From positions 1,240,001 through 1,304,000 of the forward strand of contig JAZGTN010000214.1 in the NCBI GenBank assembly GCA_037783415.1: a stretch of 64,000 bases of DNA, written 5' to 3'. The position numbers and the translations under genes are program-made. The DNA comes from Leptasterias polaris. Its lineage: Eukaryota > Echinodermata > Asteroidea > Forcipulatida > Asteriidae. Positions 55,301 to 64,000 of this stretch are shown here, piece after piece (within the stretch, counting starts at the first letter, position 1; every line of letters starts with the position of its first letter). The notes beneath the pieces are model-generated. The model was given only the letters and a program-made list of their open reading frames with translations, ran no database searches and was not told the DNA's origin.

Positions 55301-58300
55301 CCGAGTCTGGTACACTAAACAGCTTTATTCTCAAATAAACTGACAGACAATATCAATGAATATACACACCAAAACAGTCAACAAATATTTTTTAAATACT
55401 TTATTTGTATTTATGGTACAATGCTTGTTCCACAAAATATACATATATACAATTAATTACGCTTTTAATCTGAAAGTGCGAATGACAGTGCAACATTTTA
55501 TAATATTTCATTATCCAGTTCTACACAGCATACAATACTGAGGAAAAAAGATCATGCATGGTTCACAAATAGGAAAAGAATGGCGTTCTAGTCACTCAAA
55601 AATGATTGAAAAATGTGTTATTTGGCTCAATTTTCTTTGACTCAGGAATTTGAATGTGTTTATAATAATAAGGATTTCGTTACTGTGCTTTAATCAACAG
55701 ACTTAACTAAAGAGTCATAAGATTTGGGTTATAGATCTTGAATTTAAAACTGGTTTTAGTTGTTGATGGTAATCGTTTAAATCTGACAAAGATTTCACAA
55801 ATAAACACAAATCCCCAATTTATTATACACAGAAACATCTACATTAAACCACACATTTAAGAATTTGAAATTGTAGGTGACTTTTTCATGTTGGCCAAAA
55901 CATTTGGATTTGTTTGTTCTTTTGCTCAGTGTTTACTGTAAAGACAGTTGCAATCAAAGATAAACAATGTGAAGACAAATTCACCACAAGTTAGCACCAT
56001 TCTCCATTCACTTCGTTTTAGTTACAAATTGTTAAACAAAAAGCAATAAAGTGGCAATGTGAACTCAGATGTTGTCACCCATCCAGTTCCAGCACAAACA
56101 AAGAAAATGTTTGAAAATTTATCAGATCAGTTGTTTGAACAAAAGGGCGAATGTCCCATGCAAAGTGTTGGACAAGCATTTCCAGTACCCTGCTGTTTTG
56201 ACTGAAGTTTTCAATTTTCCTTGCCCCTCCTACTATATTGGGAGAGCTCATTTACCAGTGCATCTAACTATAAATAAACACACAACCAGGATTATTCCAC
56301 GGACAAATGGGGGATGTCAATAACCTTCATCAAAGAGCACTGTGTATTTCACATTAATTACTGCCGAATGATGAATATTATAAAATGTTGCCATACATTT
56401 TCTTTTTTCTGTTTGAACTTCCAGTACTATATAAATCACAAAAATACGATTTAAAATAATCGTAGATTTCTAAAGATGCATATTCTTAGTTTTTCCCCGA
56501 ATAATCAGGATATTATGATTTCATTAATAGAAATAAAGTTATTTCCACAATTTTCTTTTTCTTTCAAAGCAATTTTACAACATCGATTGAAAACCTCAGT
56601 TAACAAGAAGTGAGTTTAAAAACTCACTTGATGAGAACTTGGTTCAAGTTTCACTGATGCCCAGATTGGTTCTACTTGTCAAGTTGTTTTCATAGTGGGT
56701 AAAATGAGAAATCGAAAAGAAAAAAAATTGCCATTCCCTTAATTTTATGCTTAGTAAATTTCTTTACTCTTACAAATTGTCTTCACATCAGAGGCACCAA
56801 CTAGTTCCTACTGCATCCCCAAGTAATCCTAGAACACTACAAAATGCTATACTTTTACAAACAAATGCTGTACCTTCCCTTTAACTAGAACAAAATCATA
56901 AAGATATCATTCTTGCCTCTCCCTCACCCCACCCCCCGAAAAAAGCCACAATAACCCACAAGGTACATGCCAACATGTCTAACTCCGACGTAAATGCCTT
57001 CCAGCCTACTCCAGCGACCAAAAATGCAAAGACAGAGAGACTATAATTATGTTATCGAACGCTTGTTTGAGCTTAGGGGAGAGAAATCAGACACTCCCTC
57101 AACCTCAACAAAACTTCTTTCTTTTTTTCTTCAAACAAAGTAGACTCTCCTTGTTGGCATGATGAAAAAAAAAAAGGAACCTCTAGATTTATGACCTCGG
57201 GCCTCTCTGACAAGTCGGTAGATTTCTCAGATAAAGTACACTGACTAGAAAAAAAACTTGTTTCAGTCCACGTTATCCCATTCTCCTTAGTAAGGTGTAA
57301 CTAGATGCACTCAATTTTATGTCGGACTTACTGTGGATTTACGTACTGATGTCTGAACGCTTTGTAAGTCTAAGGCCAGTTAGCAGTATTTTCCTGGATA
57401 ATATTTAAGTCATTCCTGGCAGGCAAAATGACCACGTCAAGTCTCTAAATGAGCACAAATGTTGGCCGCCTAAGCTGAGAACACAAACCCCGACACCTGA
57501 GCAGTAAAATAAATCCACCCAGTTCTATTTCTTGGGGCTACAGAAATCCGAGCTTGCCAGATATTATTCCACGGCATGCCAACCCGATAATCAGTTAAGT
57601 TTGAAATGATTTGTATTGGGATGATGGTTTGGGTTTGATGTGTTAACCGTCACCGATGGCTAACTCGACTGCAGTACGGTTTCTAGGACTGTTGGTCATT
57701 GACATCGGAGCTATACTTGTTCTTTTTAACACACAATCACTCCCTGGGGGGCATTGATACTGTCACTTCCATGGCTCCAAGAGCTCTTTCATTTACAGAG
57801 TGTAAACCTCTTTGCTAAACATGCTGTGCACCAGTGAACCATAGAGTGGGGATCCTCAACTAGTTTACCAGTGTGACATGTTGCCACTGACTCACAAGTC
57901 TAACTTACTTTTTCCTTTACTTATGATGCCAATTGGCTTCACTAACAGCTATTTTCAAGTACACAAATTGCTTAGCACTGAAAATGTTACTTAGAAATAT
58001 AGTTGTTACCAGCCCAAATGACATGAGCTGTGAACTAAAACTGGTTCCCATGTTTAGTTTTGTGCTAAAATAGCAAAACCAATTGACAAGCAGAAGTATC
58101 CTGCGCACCAGCTTTGTTAAGTTGGGCCCTACACACATTAATTTTACACTATCCACCATACTTATTCACCGTTTTCACGAAAAGCCACACATGTTAAAAT
58201 GACAAATTATTGATTATAATACAGAAAGGGGAGCATATCTCGATAATTGCAACAGAAGAGCCAAGATTTAGGCCAAATTGATTTCACAAAGAGCCACATG

Positions 58301-61300
58301 TCAGTGTGTGCGTGATCACATGACATGTACATCCCTTTCCTTTGTCAAAACTCGTTATTCTGATGGGGGTACAAGCAGGTCATCTCATCTTTGATCAATT
58401 TCCAGGCAATTAGCCAATATATAAAGAAATTAGTTAGTCAATGGAGAGGTTAAACATTTACAGAATCATATGAGAGGTTTTCAACTGCGAACCATGACTT
58501 TTGTGTTGTAGATTTTCAGTATTAAGCTACAAACAGAGTGTACAATGTGAAACTTAATCACGCCTTTTAATAAATGTGGCATTTCGTGAAAATAATGACA
58601 ATTTGTATGGTATCTGAACTGCTATTATGCTAAATAACACTTTGAGATGCCTTAAATGCAGTTTAAGGCACCAACATTTATTATCCACATTGAGTCCATC
58701 TGGTTCTCATTCAAATGAAACTAAACAAAGCGTGGCCTTGTATGAATATTAATTCATGGAATCAACAAAACATATCAATTAAATTTTCTTTTGCAAAAAA
58801 TACAATAATCCTATTTAACATACACCTTTTCTAGCTTTCTGCAAAAATTTACTTTTCATTAAACAAAATACGTATTTGGTGTATTTTTTTCTTACTTACA
58901 GCGAATCAAACTGACATGTGCATAACTGATGTATTTCTTTAGAAAGGAATGGAGTTTCCTGCAAAAACAAATAGAAATGTAAACATTTTAAAAGCACTTT
59001 CTCCTGCTGTTAGATGAAGTTTGACCACAGGTCAAATATTCAAAGAGAGCTACTAAGTTAACAACCTATTCATGACTATGGTTCCCCTCTAAAATTTGCT
59101 TGATAAGTTACCTAGGTAACGGAATACTTTCCTCTTAACAGATTTACAAACGACCTCCAAAATTCATATCTGCCCGCCATCAAAAAACAGTATTTGTGAT
59201 TGATTCATTGCTAAAATTATCAATTGAAGTCACACTTTTTCTACAAAAAGAGCAATAGTCAAGATTAATATCCAAGAAAGATTCATTTGAAAAAGAAAAA
59301 AGTTACACCAATTATGTATCTTTAATTATATCCTTAATTTATAAAACCACAAGTTAGGATTCAGCTTTGGTATATAGCAAGGCAACATAATTAAAGTCGC
59401 CGCAAAAACGGCAATGAAAGTCGAGGAATTCTCTACGAGGTATTTTGTTCTTTACAGTTTGAACAATTGAGCAGGATTTTTCTTTTTCAGTTTTCAAATC
59501 ACAAACAACTTTGTTCTTTTAGAATTAAAGAGAAGTTTGTTGAAGTCTCAAATGCTTTGATTTGGGGATATGCATTAAGGTCAGCTCAAACTGGACAAAA
59601 ATTGCAAAGCAACACTGACATAACACAGTCAATCTTGAGCAAAGTATTTGCCTGAGTTGAACCATGGAGCAATAAACTAGTTTTAGTTTATTTCTCCATA
59701 GTTGAACAAGTTAAATTTGTTGGAAATGGTTAGTCATTGATCTCCAATTTCAAATCATATTTCAATTTTGCTTTAGATAAATGCATGCAGTGAATGGCCA
59801 AAGAGTTTGAGGGCCTAAGGTTTCTACATTTCAAAGCACTTACAATTTTGCAAAACTGCGGGGCATTTGTTTTTTTTAACACTGCCAACAGTTAATTCTT
59901 TGATTCACACAAAATCAGTTATTGTTTAACTCTTTGTGCGAATGTCAAAAGAAAAAGAAAACCAGTAATTGTTTTATTGCAAACACTAAAAGTGAATCAA
60001 CTGCTTGATAATATTACACACACAAAAATAAAACACCTCAGGTCGAAATTCCTCACAATTATTATTTTTTTTCTTTTTCTTTTTTTTCCCAGAGTAAAAG
60101 CTTACATCAAAAATTTACAACATTCTATTGCACTTTTGATTTGAGTTTTTGATTAAGTTTGGCTACGCAGATAATTAGTTACCAAACGGCAGACATATGC
60201 TTTTAAATACAAAAATATCATCAAAAGTTTTTTTTAGGGGAGAAATATTAAGCGCACTAATGTTATAATGCTACTGCCCGGGTTGTATTCACAAGTGGAA
60301 ATATGTTGGATGCTTATAAAGAATGACAGTATACTTTTTTATATCTTCCTACAACCAATATTTGTTTATCGTCATAAACCTAAATTGTATTTTAAGCATA
60401 TAGTCATAATATTTTTGAGCATCTTTGAAAAAACATTTCCAAACTTTTTAGTTAAACATCAGTCTAGTAAACTATGTTGCTCCAATCTAAACAAGGAAAC
60501 AGGGGCCTTTTAAAAAGTGTTAGTCTACTTAAATAGTAATGTTTGGTTTTTGCTTAAGAGGTTTAACGTTTTCATCATAAACAGCACTGAATTAAAACAC
60601 AGACACAATTTAAACAAGATGTGTCACAAAACTGGCAAGAAATACTTTTAGTCTTAAGTGAAATAATTTTTTCCGAACATCAATAACTTCACAGTGGGTG
60701 CATATTGTTGACATCTTTTCAAGTCCCTTTTTCTTTTTTAAAAAGGTGCTGTGGTGATGATAACAATCAACATTTAAGCTTTGTGTTTAAGTGTTCATCA
60801 CGACATTGAAATTTGAATAACAAAGTGCATATCCCATACTTAGGGGCTTAGAGTGGAAGATACAAGTGATAACACAATTCTCTAAAACGGAGGTAATATG
60901 GAGGTATTTGAAAAAAGGTATTCATTATGGAAGATTGTGAATTAAACTCTGGGGTTTCAAATGAGTTTTATTGCAAATGCCTACCAAGCCCTGGCAGGTA
61001 TTACACTGCAGTTTGTGCGGTGCAGCCACCTTATATTTCTTCCATAGAAATGATGCAATTGAACTGAGGCTGGAAGACACACACAAAATTAGCCAGGTTC
61101 CTTTCTTCAAATGGTTGTCAAATTACATTTCTATGATCAGGAAACCAACTACAAAGATGGCTGTGCTGTACAAAAAGTCTGTCAAAGTTGACGATTGTGA
61201 AGGACCTTATAAAAGGTTATAGCATGCAGACATGAAAGAAATTCTCCTTTGCAAGAAACTTGTAGCCAACGAAGAGCAATTCACATTGCAAAAAAAATTT

Positions 61301-61980
61301 GCAACAAGCTCAAATCCCACAGAGGATTGGGTGAGTTTGTGTCCGCAAATATTTCACTTGAAGGGCTTTACACGCAAAAACAGAAACCTGCAAAGTTCAG
61401 GCCTATTTCATATAATTGTTACACCAATTTTGGGGAAAAACATACACAAACTGATGTCAAACCTTTGTTTTGTCTAAATGAAATGTTGAATGAATTCCCA
61501 GCTGGTACTCTGTTTGAAAGAATCCAGACGAAATCAAGTTTTCTGAAACTGATGACACGAGAACAACTATCTTAAGATGGTAAAGCTACTGAGACAATTG
61601 CTTAATATCTAACATTACTATCTTTCGTTTAAGTAAACTTTTATGTTGACATTTGAAAATATTTCTCAAGTTTGTCTTTTTTAATTTTTTTGATTATTTT
61701 CAATGGCAAATGTTGACAGGGCACTGGAATAAAATGTAGTTTTTTGGGTTTTTTTCAAACAAGCTCTAGGTCTATCTATTATACCTGCTCAATTAACCGT
61801 GCATTATGGAGGCAATCAGTGATTTGTCAACATTTGTTTGCCAACCATTGATGGACATCAGTTTAATGTGGACTTGAAATTAATTACGTCAGTTGGGACA
61901 AATCGCCAAACCATTTTGTAGTTGTTAATGTTGACATCACAGTAAAGCAATGCCGACAAAAAAATGGGTGGCGAGCTGAG

Positions 61981-62176
61981 GGCCTATTTCATATCAGCGG
62001 CTAACTAAGCACAACAAAATTGCTGAGCAAAAAGAAACTTATGCTTAGAAAAAATGGTTACCAATTAAAAATGCTATGTAATGCACATAACTTTTGAATG
62101 GCTCCCTGATAATTTGTGCTAAGCAAGTAGTTGTTAAGCAATTTTGTGTGGTTTGCATCTCTATGAAATTGGCCTA
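61981..62176. mobile_element. MITE, GGGCCTATTTCATATC end
   Basis: gggcctatttcatatcagcg ... catctctatgaaattggcc with internal gcttag/ctaagc words; GGGCCCAATTTCAT family. Confidence 0.65.
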
Positions 62177-62262
62177 GCTCTTCAATGCTTCATATTCCAA
62201 TACAACTGCAAAAGGAGGTCCATAAACAAAAACAACATTAACTCGCACAAGATATCTCCTGT

Positions 62263-62268
62263 TTTATT
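62263..62268 (-). terminator. Candidate poly(A) signal of the receptor gene
   Basis: TTTATT on the plus strand (AATAAA on minus), 75 bp past the receptor stop codon. Confidence 0.45.
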
Positions 62269-62342
62269 CAATGTTTGCCTCAATTGACAGATTAACATCC
62301 CAGGCCTTGCTTAATCCCCCTTCATGGAACATTGATGGCTCC

Positions 62343-62542
62343 TCAACTTCTGGCATCCATGACATTAATCATTCTGTCTGAGTTAGTGACGCTGAACTGA
62401 CGTATGTCGGAGAGTTTCATCATGAGACGAGGGAAGACCAACCGGTCATTTGGATGGTTGAGGAGAATCTGAGACTGAAGAGCTTGAACAATCTGGAGCT
62501 GTAACGTCTCTATTTGGTCAGGTACTAGTAGGCCTGGCCGAT
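62343..62542 (-). CDS. NR1 nuclear receptor (Rev-erb-like), last exon
   Basis: Acceptor cacctctag|at; the exon encodes (D)RPGLLVPDQIETLQLQIVQ, ALQSQILLNHPNDRLVFPRL and MMKLSDIRQFSVTNSDRM, then INVMDARS and TGA. This covers helices 8 to 10/11 of a nuclear-receptor ligand-binding domain. It stops at the same point as vertebrate Rev-erb proteins, leaving no AF-2 helix 12, so a constitutive repressor mode is expected. Codon 62382-62384 is AAC (Asn), where the haem-ligand His of Rev-erb and E75 should align. PPAR-like wording (DRPGL, NHPxD) is also present, but PPARs end in helix 12. Confidence 0.7.
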
Positions 62543-62849
62543 CTAGAGGTGTCAAAAAAGAGGAGAAAATAACAAGGATGAGCGGAAATTTGTCTAGATA
62601 TCAATGTTAGAAGAATACTGGCTTTGAAAGTGCAAATGAACACCAATACCTGCCCTAAAGACAATAAGGAATCAATTGCAATACTGTTTATCTTTTTGCC
62701 TGAGCCTTTTCCCTCACTGGTAAAAATTAGCTAACAACAATCACAATTGATTAAAAAAAATATATAAAAAAACATTGACAAATTAATAAAACAATGCTGA
62801 CAGGCACATGATAAAAACCAGAACTCGTGCACAAAGTGGAAAATTATAA

Positions 62850-62900
62850 GATTTAAAGAAAGAAAGACGGAAAGAAAGAAAGACAGAAAGAAAGAAAGAA
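62850..62900. repeat. (AAAG)n microsatellite
   Basis: Imperfect gaaa/gaaag tandem run, 10 bp from the splice donor of the receptor exon at 62912. Confidence 0.9.
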
Positions 62901-62911
62901 CACACAAATAC

Positions 62912-63053
62912 CTGCTGATAATAGAATGACAGCAGTAAATAGCGCCACCTCGCAGTTGGTTAGCTCCAGTTGCTTGAATTTCAGGCCGAACTCGATCACA
63001 TCCTGGATGATTTCGATCAGCGGCGTTATCTTGGTCCCGTCCTGGCTAAGTTC
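62912..63053 (-). CDS. NR1 nuclear receptor, penultimate exon
   Basis: 142 bp encoding ELSQDGTKITPLIEIIQDVI, then EFGLKFKQLELTNCEVALFT and AVILLSA plus G. F-x-x-K-x-x-x-L-x-L-x-x-x-E-x-A-L-F-x-A-x-x-L-x-S-x-D-R is the canonical LBD helix 6-8 signature; FTAVxLxSADR is closest to Rev-erb. Acceptor ctgagcag|gaa, donor gcag|gtatt; joins both neighbours in frame. Confidence 0.85.
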
Positions 63054-63923
63054 CTGCTCAGGAAGGAAAGAGTAAAAAAATCAAGACGTCAATAATCGTC
63101 TACTCGGGGACGAGATGCGGGGGGAAAGACTTTAGTAAGGAAGGAAGTGGGGAGGTAGGGGTTGCTTAAAGATGCCTCATCGGGTGCAATCCTTGGTTTC
63201 CTCTGTCTTGAATTTAAAGTTCAAACAATTCTACTTCTCTCGTGAAAGGTTAACTTGTTTTATTTATAAAAAGGCTTTCCTGAAGTGATTTAGTTTAGAG
63301 TGGGATTGGATAAACAGTTCTCCAGAGGAAAAAACACCACTTTATTGACCCTTTTGTGAAATGTTTTTCTTGCAGGAAAAGTATATTAAATGAACTGATT
63401 GTGGCTCAAAATAGACATAGATATTTTTTCAAAGGAAAGTGAAAGTGACTTGGAGGAGTCCAAAATAAAATGTGAAAGCTAGACATATGCTTCATTCAGT
63501 ATTTTGTCTACAAAGTGTTTTTATGCTCCACTAAAAAAACAAAATAAAACAAAAATATTTTAGAGAAATTGTTAGACTTAGTCATTTTTCACTATTTCCA
63601 AACAAAATGTTAGAATTGTGGATGTGATAATAACAACCAACACAAACATGTAATTCAGGCAACTGGAGTTTGATTTGGCAAAAAGGTAGAAATATATATC
63701 CATCAAACTTACAGCAGACCATTGGTCTAGTAGATGAAATGCTCAAAAATATCTATGATGAACAGGTTTTCATATTTTCAAGAGATTTACTGACTCAATA
63801 AAACATCAATTTGAACACTTTATTTTGGTAACTAATTTGTTTCTTTCAATAAAATATGATGGGGAAAAAATCTAATAAGTATTAAAAAAACAAAAAACAT
63901 TAAAAATATAAATGACCACATAC

Positions 63924-64000
63924 CTTGTGGTATTCTATTAGTGCACACATTCCGTCCTTGACCGAGATCACCTGGGCCAGACGGACCAATAAAACCTCTA
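63924..64000 (-). CDS. NR1 nuclear receptor, LBD exon cut by the window edge
   Basis: Encodes EVLLVRLAQVISVKDGMCAL, then IEYHK, ending at cacaag|gtatg. FEVLxVRxxxLF... is the helix 4/5 sequence of NR1 receptors. The DNA-binding domain and the rest of the gene lie beyond 64000. Confidence 0.8.

Larger units (their letters stand above)
55320..62342. other. Element-poor non-coding region downstream of the receptor gene
   Basis: 7 kb of AT-rich sequence without a recognisable exon and with few mobile elements compared with the rest of the window (a MITE at 61981-62176, a diverged one near 57960-58140). It could contain an extended 3' UTR or regulatory sequence of the minus-strand receptor, but a nearer poly(A) signal exists at 62263-62268. 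Confidence 0.4.

Noticed and set aside
62343..63053. PPAR identity for the receptor
   Set aside because: DRPGL and NHPxD are PPAR-like, but FTAVxLxSADR and the termination before helix 12 fit Rev-erb better. Left open in the confidence.

Overview
The window is animal nuclear DNA: AT-rich, with short exons separated by long introns, GT-AG splice sites, and very dense interspersed repeats. Codon-level similarity of the recognised genes, the repeat style (palindromic MITEs beginning GGGCCCAATTTCAT, tRNA-like SINEs, CR1/RTE-like LINEs) and base composition suggest a marine invertebrate deuterostome, most likely an echinoderm. This is an inference, not a species call.

Layout. (1) 1-1105: probable last exon (+) of a tail-anchored Golgi coiled-coil protein. 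(2) 7507-19910: IBA57 (+), the mitochondrial late-acting Fe-S cluster assembly factor. Six coding exons are recognisable, but the exon(s) for the middle of the protein cannot be found and the splice phases show that one is missing. Its introns hold a 3.4-kb Harbinger-like transposon carrying a broken BEN-domain gene, and a four-level nest of insertions. (3) 20.0-37.6 kb: intergenic and repeat-built, including a 74-bp minisatellite, a fold-back element with a minisatellite core, several terminal-inverted-repeat (TIR) elements and a hAT transposase relic. (4) 53914-37936: CNPPD1 (-), a cyclin-fold membrane protein. All nine coding exons join in frame to 517 residues; the introns contain a cleanly dated nest of three DNA transposons plus others. 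(5) 54.1-62.3 kb: few elements, no gene recognised. (6) 62343 to the window edge: the last three ligand-binding-domain exons (-) of an NR1 nuclear receptor, closest to Rev-erb (NR1D). It ends without an AF-2 helix and has Asn where the haem-ligand His of Rev-erb/E75 would align.

The genes are functionally unrelated neighbours; no operon-like or pathway cluster is visible. The most notable structures are the mobile elements (nesting, cassette sharing, fold-back architecture), the receptor substitution and the incomplete IBA57 model. All element boundaries and family calls were read by eye from TIRs and target-site duplications (TSDs). No search was run.
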